42,959 bases of DNA from Desulfoferrobacter suflitae (lineage in GTDB: Bacteria > Desulfobacterota > Syntrophobacteria > Syntrophobacterales > Syntrophobacteraceae): assembly GCF_022603395.1 (NCBI RefSeq), contig NZ_JAIBKA010000019.1, positions 1 through 42,959 of the forward strand, written 5' to 3'. The notes beneath the pieces are model-generated. The model saw only the letters and a list, made by a program, of their open reading frames with translations, did no database searches and had not been told where the DNA came from. Shown here piece by piece: positions 25,436 through 34,023 of this stretch. Both the position numbers and the translations under genes were made by a program. Every line of letters starts with the position of its first letter. The first letter of the stretch is position 1.

Positions 25436-26566
25436 TTACACACTGGTTTTCTTGAACCGTTTGGAGGCGAACCACAGAGTGATCAGGCCCATCACCAGCA
25501 GGGCCGCCATCTGCGGCCACAAGATCAGGGGCCCAATGCCCTTGAGGAAGATGCCGCGCACGACAACCAGAAAATAGCGTAGCGGGTTCAAATAGGTAAG
25601 CCATTGCACTGACTCGGGCATGTTGGCGATGGGAAACATGAAGCCGGACAGGAGCACCGCCGGAAAATAGAAGAAAAAGGTGCTCATCATGGCCTGCTGC
25701 TGAGTGTCGCTTACGGTGGAAATGAGCAGCCCCACGCCGAGAGTGGTCATCAGGTAAAAGCCGGTGGCGAGAAACAGCAGCGCCAGATTGCCGCGAATGG
25801 GAACCTCGAACCAAAAAACCCCGACCACGGTCACCAAAATCACGTCGGCAATGCCGATCAGGGCGAACGGCACGGTTTTGCCTAAAATGAATTCAGCCGG
25901 AGTGATGGGGGTGACCATGATCTGTTCCATGGTGCCGATCTCCTTTTCGCGCACCACGGCCATGCTGGTGAGCATCAAGGTGATCAGCATGACGATTATG
26001 GCAATGACTCCGGGCACATAAAAGTTACGGCTCTCCAAATTGGCGTTGAACCAGGGCCGGGTGTCCAAAACAACCCGGGGGGGATCCACGGGCTGCCCCT
26101 GCAGTCGTGCGTAGCGCCGGCTCAAAACCTGCTTGGAATATTCGCGAGTAATGTCGGTTGTATAGTCGAGTACCGTGCCAGCAGTATTGGAGTCGGTCCC
26201 ATCGACGATGACCTGCAGCTGCGGAGTTTTGCCTGCGCGCAGATCATCGCCGTAGCCTTCCCGAATGCGGATGATCGCCCGCACTTTTCCATGGTCCAGC
26301 AGTTCTGTTACACGGCCTTCATGGTAGATATACTCCGCCACATCGAAGTATTCCGTACCAGCAAATCGACTCACCAGCTCCCGGCTGGCCGGACTGTTAT
26401 CCTGATCATAGACTGCCGTGGCCACATGCTTTACATCGGTGGTCACCGCATAGCCGAAAACCAGCACCTGGATAACGGGCATCAGGAAAATCACCCCTTT
26501 CATCTTCGGATCGCGAAAAATCTGGATGAATTCCTTGATCAGCATGTGTTTGATTCGCTCAAACAT
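25436..26566 (-). CDS. ABC-2 type permease (YhhJ/YbhR-like), second copy
   Basis: 376 residues with one N-terminal helix, a large periplasmic domain (residues about 45-170, with DQDNSPASRELVSRF and VDGTDSNTAGT) and five or six C-terminal helices; VREKEIGTMEQIMVTPITPAEFILGKTVPF is the ABC-2 signature. It probably forms a heterodimeric channel with the preceding permease. It starts 2 nt after that gene ends. Drug or envelope-lipid efflux is the usual role of YbhFSR-like systems; the substrate cannot be read from sequence. Confidence 0.94.
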   Translation of the reverse strand: MFERIKHMLIKEFIQIFRDPKMKGVIFLMPVIQVLVFGYAVTTDVKHVATAVYDQDNSPASRELVSRFAGTEYFDVAEYIYHEGRVTELLDHGKVRAIIRIREGYGDDLRAGKTPQLQVIVDGTDSNTAGTVLDYTTDITREYSKQVLSRRYARLQGQPVDPPRVVLDTRPWFNANLESRNFYVPGVIAIIVMLITLMLTSMAVVREKEIGTMEQIMVTPITPAEFILGKTVPFALIGIADVILVTVVGVFWFEVPIRGNLALLFLATGFYLMTTLGVGLLISTVSDTQQQAMMSTFFFYFPAVLLSGFMFPIANMPESVQWLTYLNPLRYFLVVVRGIFLKGIGPLILWPQMAALLVMGLITLWFASKRFKKTSV

Positions 26567-26568
26567 GG

Positions 26569-27702
26569 CTACTCCAGTTTCTTCTTGAACTTGTCATTGG
26601 CAAGAATGACCATCACTACCCCAAAGGCTCCGAGCAGTCCCGCCTGGATGGCCATTACCTCCAGTCCCACCCCTTTTAGGTAGATTCCCTTGAGAAGACT
26701 CACAAAGTATGTGGCCGGTATGACGTAAGTGATGATTTGGATGGGCTGGGGCATATTGCTGATGGCATACATGAACCCGGACAGTAAAAAGGAGGGAAGA
26801 AAGGTCAGCACCATGGCAAGCTGGCTGGCCAGCAGCTGACTTTTAGTCACGACACTGATAAGGATGCCGAGCGATAGTGCCCCCACCAGAAAAACGGCGG
26901 CCATCCCGAACAGCAGCGGGACGCTGCCACGCAGGGGAACATCGAACAGAAATTCGCCCATGAGGACCGCCAGCAAAACGTCGAACATGCCGATGGTGAA
27001 GTAGGGAAACAGCTTTCCCAGGATCAGCTCGGGCCCTTTGACCGGAGTCGAGATGAGCTGCTCCATGGTGCCGCGCTCCCACTCGCGGGCTATGGTGAGG
27101 GAGGTCAAAAGCGCTGCAATGACCATCATGATGACGGCAATGAGTCCCGGCACGATATAATTTTTGGACTCCATGTCCTCGTTGTACCAGGTCCTTGGCC
27201 GGTAATCGAGCGGCAGATCAAGGGTGCGTCCCGTTTTCCTTTGAACCTCGCGCACGGCCACCTGCTGCGAGAAGCTCTGGGCGACCGTCTCCGCATAGCC
27301 TATGGCGGTGTCCGCCGTATCGGAATCGCTCCCGTCGACGATCAGCTGAACCGGCGCGGCCCGCCCCGCTTCGATGAGCTGCGCGAAATCACGAGGGATA
27401 ATGAGGGCCGCCAGGGCCTCGGCGGAATTGATGGCACGGTCGACCTCGCCGTAGCCGTGCACAAATTTTACAATCGAAAAATAGGGCGACCCCTGAAAAC
27501 CGCTCAGAAAATCGCGGCTCACCTGCGATTCACTTTGGTCCCAGACCACCGTCGGCACGTTGTCCACGTCCAGGCTCAAGGCGTAGCCGAACAGCAGCAG
27601 CAGGATCACCGGAATGACGATGCCCATTCCCAGGCTGCGGGGGTCTCTGATGATGTGCAGGTATTCCTTGCGAGCGACGGCCCAGGTTCGATAGAGCTTC
27701 AT
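26569..27702 (-). CDS. ABC-2 type permease (YbhS-like), first copy
   Basis: 377 residues, same architecture as its neighbour: an N-terminal helix with SLGMGIVIPVILLLLFGYALSLD, a periplasmic domain with DQSESQVSRDFLSGFQG and VDGSDSDTADTAIGYA, and the signature REWERGTMEQLISTPVKGPELILGK. It overlaps the preceding ATPase gene by 4 nt (ATGA), which indicates translational coupling. The two permeases are clearly paralogous, so the exporter is probably a heterodimer. Confidence 0.94.
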   Translation of the reverse strand: MKLYRTWAVARKEYLHIIRDPRSLGMGIVIPVILLLLFGYALSLDVDNVPTVVWDQSESQVSRDFLSGFQGSPYFSIVKFVHGYGEVDRAINSAEALAALIIPRDFAQLIEAGRAAPVQLIVDGSDSDTADTAIGYAETVAQSFSQQVAVREVQRKTGRTLDLPLDYRPRTWYNEDMESKNYIVPGLIAVIMMVIAALLTSLTIAREWERGTMEQLISTPVKGPELILGKLFPYFTIGMFDVLLAVLMGEFLFDVPLRGSVPLLFGMAAVFLVGALSLGILISVVTKSQLLASQLAMVLTFLPSFLLSGFMYAISNMPQPIQIITYVIPATYFVSLLKGIYLKGVGLEVMAIQAGLLGAFGVVMVILANDKFKKKLE

Positions 27703-28682
27703 CGCTTCACCTCCTGTTGCGGCTGCTCGGCCCGGTCGCGGGCTTCGATGAGGGAAACGAAAACGTCTTCCAGGGAGGGAACGATGCCTTCGACGCGCGT
27801 CACTGCGTAACCTCTGCGCTGCAGCAGATCGGAAATTGCAGCGACCGCCCGTTCGGTCTCTTCCACCACCACGTGCAGCCCCTTGCCGAATAAGGCCACC
27901 TCTTTGATCCCTTCGATCTGCTCGATCTCACCCATGGCATCCTGCGGACGCTCACAGATCACTTCCAGCACATCTTCCTGCATCAGTTCGGTTTTCAAAG
28001 TTTCAGGGGTTCCTGCGGCAATCAGCTCGCCTCGATAAATCAGCCCCAGTCGGTCGCAGTATTCGGCCTCATCCATGTAATGGGTGGTCACAAAAACCGT
28101 CACTCCCTTTCCGGATAATTCATAGATCAGGTCCCAAAACTGGCGGCGGCTGACGGGATCCACTCCCGAAGTCGGCTCATCCAGGAAAATGACCGGCGGC
28201 TCGTGCAAAATGGCGCATCCCAATGCCAGCCGCTGTTTCCACCCGCCTGATAGAATGGCGGTTCGGGAGTGCCGGTGATGTTCCAGTCCGGCCATCTCGA
28301 TCACCCATTCTTTCCGCGCCTTTTTCCTGGCGGGATCAATGCGATAGATGCCGCTGTAAAAATCGATATTCTCGGAAACCGTCAAATCGTCGTATAAAGA
28401 GAATTTCTGGCTCATGTAGCCGATATGTTTTTTAATTTCTTCAGCCTGGGTGCGAATGTCGAAGCCCGCCACTGTGCCTACCCCGTCCGTCGGCGCAAGC
28501 ACTCCGATGAGCATGCGGATGGTGGTCGATTTGCCGGCGCCGTTGGGCCCCAGGAAGCCGAAAATTTCTCCTTTTTTCACCTCAAAGCTCACCCTGTTGA
28601 CGGCGATGAAGCTGCCGAACCGGCGCTCCAGGTCTTGAACGACCACAGCGGTCTCATTCGAGTTCTTCTCGACGCTGTTCAT
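27699..28682 (-). CDS. ABC transporter ATPase (second of two)
   Basis: 327 residues. Walker A GPNGAGKST, Q-loop region YMSQKFSLYDDLT, signature LSGGWKQRLALG, Walker B VIFLDEPTSGVDP and H-loop VTTHYMDEAEYCD are all intact. The C-terminal extension (residues about 225-315) is the accessory domain common to exporter ATPases of the ABC-2 class. It overlaps both neighbours by 4 nt. In E. coli YbhF the two ATPase halves are fused in one protein; here they are separate genes. Confidence 0.95.
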   Translation of the reverse strand: MNSVEKNSNETAVVVQDLERRFGSFIAVNRVSFEVKKGEIFGFLGPNGAGKSTTIRMLIGVLAPTDGVGTVAGFDIRTQAEEIKKHIGYMSQKFSLYDDLTVSENIDFYSGIYRIDPARKKARKEWVIEMAGLEHHRHSRTAILSGGWKQRLALGCAILHEPPVIFLDEPTSGVDPVSRRQFWDLIYELSGKGVTVFVTTHYMDEAEYCDRLGLIYRGELIAAGTPETLKTELMQEDVLEVICERPQDAMGEIEQIEGIKEVALFGKGLHVVVEETERAVAAISDLLQRRGYAVTRVEGIVPSLEDVFVSLIEARDRAEQPQQEVKR

Positions 28683-29617
28683 CGGGCTTGCTCACTCCTC
28701 TCTTGTTCTGCCAGCACCGAAACAAAAACGTCCTCCAGGCTTGGCTCGATGGGGCGAGGCGCGCTTGCATCAATTCCGGCATCTTGCAGTATTTTTGCGG
28801 CCTCGGACTCGACTTTTTGCGGGTCCCTGGTGACGATGTGAATCCGCTCTCCAAAGAGCCCCACCGACTCTTCCCGGAGCTCTTTTTTGAGCAGCTGATA
28901 AGCCTTGCGCGAATCCGCAACACGAATTTCCAGAATGGCTCCGGGCATGATTTGCTTGACTTCGTCCGGTGTTCCCAGAGCAAGGATCTGCCCCTTGTAA
29001 ATGAGGCCCAGACGGTTGCAGCGCTCGGCTTCATCCAGGTAGGCGGTGGAGACAAAGATGGTCACCTTCTCACGCAACAGCTGATAGAGAATGCGCCAAA
29101 AGTCTCGGCGTGACACGGGGTCCACTCCATTAGTGGGCTCATCCAAAAAGAGCACTTTTGGTGTGTGAATGAGGGCGCAGGCGAGGCCCAATTTTTGTTT
29201 CATGCCGCCCGAGAGATTCCCTGCCAGGCGCTGTTTGAAAGGCGTGAGGTTGCTGAAGGCGAGAAGCTCGTCAATTCTTTTGCTGCGGCCTTTACGCGGA
29301 ACTCCATAAATGTCCGCATAGAAATTAATATTTTCCATCACCGAAAGGTCCGGGTAGAGGCCGAACTTCTGACTCATATAGCCGATCCTTTCCTTGATTG
29401 CCTCGGCTTCTTTGACGACGTGGAAGCCGGCCACCCAGGCATCTCCTGAAGTGGGCTCCATGATCGCAGTGAGCAGCCGCATGGTGGTAGTCTTGCCGGC
29501 TCCGTCCGGGCCCACCAGTCCGAAGATCTCCCCCTCGGTTACGGTGATGGTGAGGTCATCGACGGCAACGACTTCGTCAAATGTTTTTTTAAGCTTGGAG
29601 GTACGAATGGCACTCAT
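28679..29617 (-). CDS. ABC transporter ATPase (first of two)
   Basis: 312 residues from ATG 29617. Walker A is GPDGAGKTT (Asp in place of the common Asn), Q-loop YMSQKFGLYPDLS, signature LSGGMKQKLGLA, Walker B VLFLDEPTNGVDP, and STAYLDEAERCN lacks the usual His of the H-loop (Ala-Tyr instead of Thr-His). That substitution suggests a degenerate site, as in asymmetric ABC exporters where only one composite site hydrolyses ATP. The frame is open upstream to 29716, but that part is encoded by a repeat-like gap sequence and MSAIRTSKLKKTF is the natural start, though without a clear ribosome site. Confidence 0.93.
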   Translation of the reverse strand: MSAIRTSKLKKTFDEVVAVDDLTITVTEGEIFGLVGPDGAGKTTTMRLLTAIMEPTSGDAWVAGFHVVKEAEAIKERIGYMSQKFGLYPDLSVMENINFYADIYGVPRKGRSKRIDELLAFSNLTPFKQRLAGNLSGGMKQKLGLACALIHTPKVLFLDEPTNGVDPVSRRDFWRILYQLLREKVTIFVSTAYLDEAERCNRLGLIYKGQILALGTPDEVKQIMPGAILEIRVADSRKAYQLLKKELREESVGLFGERIHIVTRDPQKVESEAAKILQDAGIDASAPRPIEPSLEDVFVSVLAEQERSEQAR

Positions 29618-29640
29618 AAGGCGTAAACTCGATCTGGTCT

Positions 29641-29680
29641 CACCACGGACACGCAGAGGATGCAGAGAAATACACCGAAA
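29641..29680. repeat. CACGGACACGCAGAGG-type intergenic word
   Basis: The gap between the adaptor and the first ATPase contains a CACCACGGACACGCAGAGGA-type stretch followed by GCAGAGAAATACACCG, a variant of the widespread intergenic 'cacagagacacagagaaa' word. Not coding in any convincing frame. Confidence 0.4.
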
Positions 29681-29725
29681 AAGCTGCGTGCGGCGGCCTG
29701 ATCCTTCTAAGGACATTTGTTTTAA

Positions 29726-30730
29726 TTACCGGCAAGATTGGTCGAGTTTTATCTCGGCATCGGCGGGCATGCCGGCCTTGAGCTCCATATCCGGATTTTT
29801 GACATCGATTTTCACCCGATAGACCAGCTTGACCCGCTGCTGCTCGGTCTGGACCTGCTTGGGGGTGAATTCCGCTTCCGGGGAGATGAAAGAAACGCAG
29901 CCCTCGAAGCGCTTGCCGGGATAGCTGTCGCAGGTTATTTCGGCGCGCCGGCCCACCTTGACCCGGCCGAGATCGGTCTCGTTGATGTAGCCCCGCAGCC
30001 ATACGTTGACCAAATCGCCAACGGTGACCACAGGGGTACCGGCGGAGACGTATTCTCCCGGCTCCACATTTTCGGACAGCACCAGGCCGGACAGAGGCGA
30101 AGCCAGACTGGCATAGCCCAGGCGGGTTTCAGCCAGCCCCAGTTGCTCGCGCGCCCGCTCGAGCTCCGCACGAGCCTGCTCGATTTCCTCCTCCCGCGGT
30201 CCGTTGCGCAGCCGCTCGAGCTCCGCTTCCGCTTCACGGGCGGCGGCCGCGGCTACCTGGTAGCCGGCTCGGGAGGCTTCGAATTCGCGCTGCGAAATGA
30301 CTTTTCTGTTGAAGAGGGTTTGATCCCGCGTATAATCTGATTTCTGCCGGGCTTCCTCGGCCCGGCTCTTGGCCAGCAGCGCCTCCGCCTTGGCAATCTC
30401 TTCGGAACGATAGCCGGCCTCGAGCTCGGCAAGCCGCGCCCGGGCCGCTCGCACTTCCGCTTTCCTGAGGGCCGTCTCGCGCTCCAACTCGCGGCCGTCG
30501 AGGCGGGCAATCAACTGGCCTGATCGGCACATCTCGCCCTCCGCAACCAGCCGCGCCTCGACTTTTCCCGGAATCTGAAAGGCCACTTCCGCGTCCGTGA
30601 TCTCAATGTTTCCGGAGGTACGAACGATATTCCGATCTTTCTCAGGCCCCTTCCAGATGAACAGGTAACTCGCTACTCCCCCGCCCGCTAACACAGCCAA
30701 CAAAACGATCATCCCAATTTTCTTTTTCAT
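29726..30730 (-). CDS. HlyD-family periplasmic adaptor (YbhG-like)
   Basis: 334 residues. One N-terminal helix (residues 5-25), then a biotinyl-lipoyl half (SGNIEITDAEVAFQIPGKVE ... EGEMCRSGQLIARLD), a long alpha-helical hairpin rich in Ala, Glu and Arg (residues about 75-195), and the second lipoyl half with LASPLSGLVLSENVEPGEYV. The C-terminal beta-barrel holds NVWLRGYINETDLGRVKVG. It bridges the inner-membrane ABC exporter to the TolC-like duct encoded at the operon end. First gene of the operon; ribosome site GAGGGGGG before ATG 30730. The promoter must lie at 30731-30930, where I see no clear operator. Confidence 0.95.
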   Translation of the reverse strand: MKKKIGMIVLLAVLAGGGVASYLFIWKGPEKDRNIVRTSGNIEITDAEVAFQIPGKVEARLVAEGEMCRSGQLIARLDGRELERETALRKAEVRAARARLAELEAGYRSEEIAKAEALLAKSRAEEARQKSDYTRDQTLFNRKVISQREFEASRAGYQVAAAAAREAEAELERLRNGPREEEIEQARAELERAREQLGLAETRLGYASLASPLSGLVLSENVEPGEYVSAGTPVVTVGDLVNVWLRGYINETDLGRVKVGRRAEITCDSYPGKRFEGCVSFISPEAEFTPKQVQTEQQRVKLVYRVKIDVKNPDMELKAGMPADAEIKLDQSCR

Positions 30731-30930
30731 CGGCCCCCCCTCAGTGACAATGACCTTGGCTTCCTAATCTGAAACTATTTTGAGCATCTCCGAATATTCG
30801 AAATTCAGCCTCTCATCATCGTCCCCGCACCGGCATCCGGGCACATGGCCCGTATTTGGATTCCCGCTCGAAGATCCCGCTACCGTGGTATTGCGCGGAA
30901 ATGACAGAAGAAGGATATCGATATGTGTGT

Positions 30931-31197
30931 TTAAGCCACCCGCCTGACGTTTCTGAATGCCGGCTCAGGAACGATATCCGGTTTCGGCGCCAATTCGATC
31001 TTCCTCACGGCGCTGCGGTGAATCACGACCAGTCGATCATCCAGCTCCAGGAGTATTAGAGGTTCGGCTCTCGATTCGTGGATCTGGGTCAGGATATCCC
31101 TGGGGCGCTCCGGGTGTGACGGGGCAAATTCATAAATTTCTTCAGACCCATCCGTGAAATACAAATGCAACTGTCGTACTTCTGCTGCTTGTGGCAT
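30931..31197 (-). CDS. Small conserved protein of unknown function
   Basis: 88 residues. ATG 31197 follows CGGAGGGCGGG, a good ribosome site. The sequence reads as a beta-rich domain: VRQLHLYFTDGSEEIYEF, then ILTQIHESRAEPLILLELDDRLVVIHRSAVRKIEL, ending in FRNVRRVA. The alternating hydrophobic strands and the DDRLVVI-x-RSAVR pattern look like a small barrel sensor or a conserved hypothetical; no catalytic motif is seen. Codon usage and ribosome site make it a real gene. It lies between the efflux operon and the DAC-like gene on the same strand. Confidence 0.7.
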   Translation of the reverse strand: MPQAAEVRQLHLYFTDGSEEIYEFAPSHPERPRDILTQIHESRAEPLILLELDDRLVVIHRSAVRKIELAPKPDIVPEPAFRNVRRVA

Positions 31198-31338
31198 CCC
31201 GCCCTCCGTTGAGCCATATTGGCTGCAGTCTGATCACTGAACAATTGCTTTATGTTCGTCATTGATTCCCCACATCCCCGTTATACAGAGGATTGCCGGA
31301 ACTGACCGATTCTAATTGGATCCGTCCGCATTAATTAG

Positions 31339-32904
31339 CTATACTTCTATAATTTCCTCACCGTGCTCATACAGAGCCAATGGTCCGTCCGCACTGATCT
31401 TGATAACAAAGCCCTGTTTGGATAGCTCGCGAGCCACTCCAGATCGAGTACCTTCAGATCCACTCGGGCGATTTGGAATCACTGCTCCGTACGTGAGGAG
31501 CTTTCCGTTATTGCTGACAAGGGTAGCACCATCGATTGAAGCCAGCATTGCAATGGTCGATGCCCCCAGTAAAACCGCATCGTCGGTGGGTAACAACCTG
31601 TGAAATAACCATTCGGGATGTACACCTTGAGCCTCCCTCGGTGAGGCTCCGGGGACTTCCAGTCTGCCGCTCGCGCCTGAAGACGACCCCTCAGCGGTTG
31701 AGCGAGAAACACTTTCCCTGGCGATCTCGATGCAATCCTTCTCATGCAACCCGTCGGGGTAACTCTCTACCAGACCCAATATACCGCCGTGCCCGTATGC
31801 TGATAAAAGTAACGCCGCATCAAACATGACCATCCCAATCTGTCCATACTTCTTGCCTATTATTTCCCTTACAGTCCCCCATAGCATCGCCTTCCACTTC
31901 CCGGAGTGTCGAACAAAAAGAGGCTTCCCTTTTTCGAACAGGACAATCGCACCATTTTTACGCAAAGCCAGGGAAAGCCCGCCCAGCGCTTGTGAAGCTT
32001 GCAGCAGAAAATCCAGACCCCCGAATCGATATCCTGTTGGGGCAGTATGTATGTTTAGATTCTGCAGTGAATCTGTCGTGATCCACCCGACAGGTTCACC
32101 GACGGGTGAAATCCATAGTGCTGCATTGATTCCGTCTGCCAGAAGAGGGGTTCGTTTCAGCTTCCTAAAGTCGTCGGGATAAACACCTTCCTTGAGCGGC
32201 CTGGCCGTTCTTGAGGGAGGTGCAATGACAACTCCGTGGGATAATTCTCGATGCTCTACACGACTAGTAGCCAGGCTTTCGAAGTATCTGATAACTTCGG
32301 CTACGGTCCGGGCCAACCTCTCTTGATCCACCTGCATACCTCGGTGAACTCCAGACGAATAATAAAGCCCCGCTGCGATGCGAGAGATCAGCCAGAGAGG
32401 AAGCTGAGTCGTGATAGATATCTTTATCTCGTGTGCTGCAGCCCTATAGATGCGCATCGACCAAACGCGTGAGGCCTGGTCACAAATAGCAACTGCAAGA
32501 TCCAGTTCTCCGGGTATATTCTCCCGAAAGGCGATGTCGTTAATCCTTAGAGTCTCACCGACTGCCTGAGCCGAAGGCACTTCGACATTCGATTTTTCCG
32601 AAGGAAAACCCAAAAAGCGTCTCCCTGTATCGCTCATTAAAAGAAATCTCTCACGCCACCATCCGTGATGGCCGGGCACCGGCATAATGGTCTTCCTCAA
32701 TAGACTCAACGGATAAAACGAGCTGTTTCTCAACGTTTTCTTCTCAGGGTTCTTCACGTTTTTCTCCACGTTTTTGTACCTGAGAATGACACGTATGCCC
32801 GGGAAAAGCTCAGTCAGGAATTCGGCGGCCTTTTTCCCCACGAAGTCGAAGTGTTCCCCCGCCCTGTAATGCGGCGGATCAAATTCAATACGCACCTTAC
32901 CCAT
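31339..32904 (-). CDS. DAC-fold (diadenylate cyclase-like) protein with N-terminal sensor region
   Basis: 521 residues from ATG 32904 (AAGGAAACAAA before it; an in-frame ATG at 32925 has no such site). The C-terminus has the DisA_N/DAC pattern: DGATLVSNNGKLLTYGAVIP at about residues 458-477, EGTRSGVARELSKQGFVIKI from about 484, then a DGPLALYEHGE strand. In active cyclases the DGA and GTRHR motifs bind ATP; here DGA is kept but RHR is RSG, so catalysis is doubtful. Residues 1-330 resemble the 'probable sensor domain' regions attached to DAC-like proteins (DACNV-type): HHGWWRERFLLMSDTGRRFLGFP, then GINAALWISPVGEPVGWITT. Probably a nucleotide-signalling or nucleotide-sensing protein. No membrane helix. 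The fold call is firm in the C-terminus, weak in the N-terminus. Confidence 0.65.
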   Translation of the reverse strand: MGKVRIEFDPPHYRAGEHFDFVGKKAAEFLTELFPGIRVILRYKNVEKNVKNPEKKTLRNSSFYPLSLLRKTIMPVPGHHGWWRERFLLMSDTGRRFLGFPSEKSNVEVPSAQAVGETLRINDIAFRENIPGELDLAVAICDQASRVWSMRIYRAAAHEIKISITTQLPLWLISRIAAGLYYSSGVHRGMQVDQERLARTVAEVIRYFESLATSRVEHRELSHGVVIAPPSRTARPLKEGVYPDDFRKLKRTPLLADGINAALWISPVGEPVGWITTDSLQNLNIHTAPTGYRFGGLDFLLQASQALGGLSLALRKNGAIVLFEKGKPLFVRHSGKWKAMLWGTVREIIGKKYGQIGMVMFDAALLLSAYGHGGILGLVESYPDGLHEKDCIEIARESVSRSTAEGSSSGASGRLEVPGASPREAQGVHPEWLFHRLLPTDDAVLLGASTIAMLASIDGATLVSNNGKLLTYGAVIPNRPSGSEGTRSGVARELSKQGFVIKISADGPLALYEHGEEIIEV

Positions 32905-33015
32905 TTTGTTTCCTTGTGCAATCAAGCCTCCCGTATGACCGGAAAGCTAACTATCGTTGCATCTGCCTTGAGCATCCGGTCCGAGCGACAGGGTCTTGCA
33001 GGGCACAATTACTCC

Positions 33016-33654
33016 TTAATTATGCTGATGCTCAGTTTCAGCTTTACCCGTCTCGGCCTCGCTGTGATGTGCCTTCAACCCCGCAGCATCAAGGTGCAAC
33101 CGCTCCACGTAGTGAACGAACTCAACATAAGATGCTACAAACTCCCGCCCTGCTTCAAGGCTGTCGCCAGCATGCTTTTTCTTCTCGACGGTTTGATGAA
33201 ACCGTTCGCGTACTCCGGTGGCCACATTGTTCGTCAACTCGGTCACCAACTGGTCCGCCGAGCCTTTTTCCAACGCCCTGTCGGCTTCTTTGACCGCCGG
33301 GTCCAGATCCATCCCTGCAGGCTTCAGGCCCGTGTAGGGCGCACCCTCGCCAGCCCGGTGAATGCGAACCAGCTTCTCGAAAAAATATCTGTCTGCGAGC
33401 TTTTCCGCTTTGGGACCTAACTTCCGGACAGCAAGAGTCTCTTGAAAGGATCTCTTGATTTCAACTTCGTCCCCTTCTTGCACCCAAATAAGCACCGGAT
33501 CAACGTTCTCGGTTTCCAGGGCTTCTTTGGCAGCCTTGACCACGGGGCCGTCCATGGTGTCGCAATGTGCAAAGCACTTTGCGGCCCCCGCAAATGTAAC
33601 GATTGACAGGACAATAAAGACATTACTCAAAGCGACGAAAAGCTTATTTTTCAT
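33016..33654 (-). CDS. DUF6448-like exported protein
   Basis: 212 residues. Signal peptide (residues 1-29: KNKLFVALSNVFIVLSIVTFAGAAKCFA) followed at once by HCDTMDGPVVKAAKEALET, the signature of this family. The rest is helical: VDPVLIWVQEGDEVEIKRSF, FFEKLVRIHRAGEGAPYTGL, and a His-rich C-terminal tail (KAHHSEAETGKAETEHQHN). The conserved His/Cys/Asp at the mature N-terminus and the His tail suggest metal or haem contact, but the function is not known. It lies about 150 bp downstream of the broken ferredoxin. Confidence 0.75.
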   Translation of the reverse strand: MKNKLFVALSNVFIVLSIVTFAGAAKCFAHCDTMDGPVVKAAKEALETENVDPVLIWVQEGDEVEIKRSFQETLAVRKLGPKAEKLADRYFFEKLVRIHRAGEGAPYTGLKPAGMDLDPAVKEADRALEKGSADQLVTELTNNVATGVRERFHQTVEKKKHAGDSLEAGREFVASYVEFVHYVERLHLDAAGLKAHHSEAETGKAETEHQHN

Positions 33655-33801
33655 AATAGTTTTCTCCTTATCTGCTGATGTCGTTGGCTCATAATCGTCG
33701 TGGCTTACCCCATCCAGTGTTACTTGACTGAACCTTCCAACACCCGCCCGAAGACTTGTTGAGCGCCGGCACGAGGTGGCGCATGCAATTCATCCAGGTT
33801 G

Positions 33802-33995
33802 TTATTCCTCCCGGGAAATACACTCCTCAGGGCAGGTGACGATGGCTTCCTCAATGCACTCCTCATCACCGCCCTCGGACAAAATACGTAGGCCTTCTCC
33901 GCATCCTCATCCATCTCGAACACCTCTGGGCAGAGCTCAGCACAGCTCCCACAAGCGATACAACACTCTTCGTCCAGCAAAACTCTTCGTCCCAT
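33802..33995 (-). pseudogene. Frameshifted single-cluster ferredoxin (copy 1)
   Basis: It starts at ATG 33995 with MGRRVLLDEECCIACGSCAELCPEVFEMDEDAEKAYV, nearly identical to the intact ferredoxin at 36396. After codon ~37 one base is missing (194 nt here versus 195 nt there), near the TTTT run at about 33885. The correct continuation, SEGGDEECIEEAIVTCPEECISREE, is in the next frame and ends at TAA 33804-33802. Without frameshift correction the last cluster Cys (TCPEECI) is lost and the frame runs on to 33720 with unrelated sequence. Either a recent inactivation or a sequencing indel. Confidence 0.82.
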
Positions 33996-34023
33996 TGCTG
34001 GCTCCTTTTCTGCTTGAAAATCT

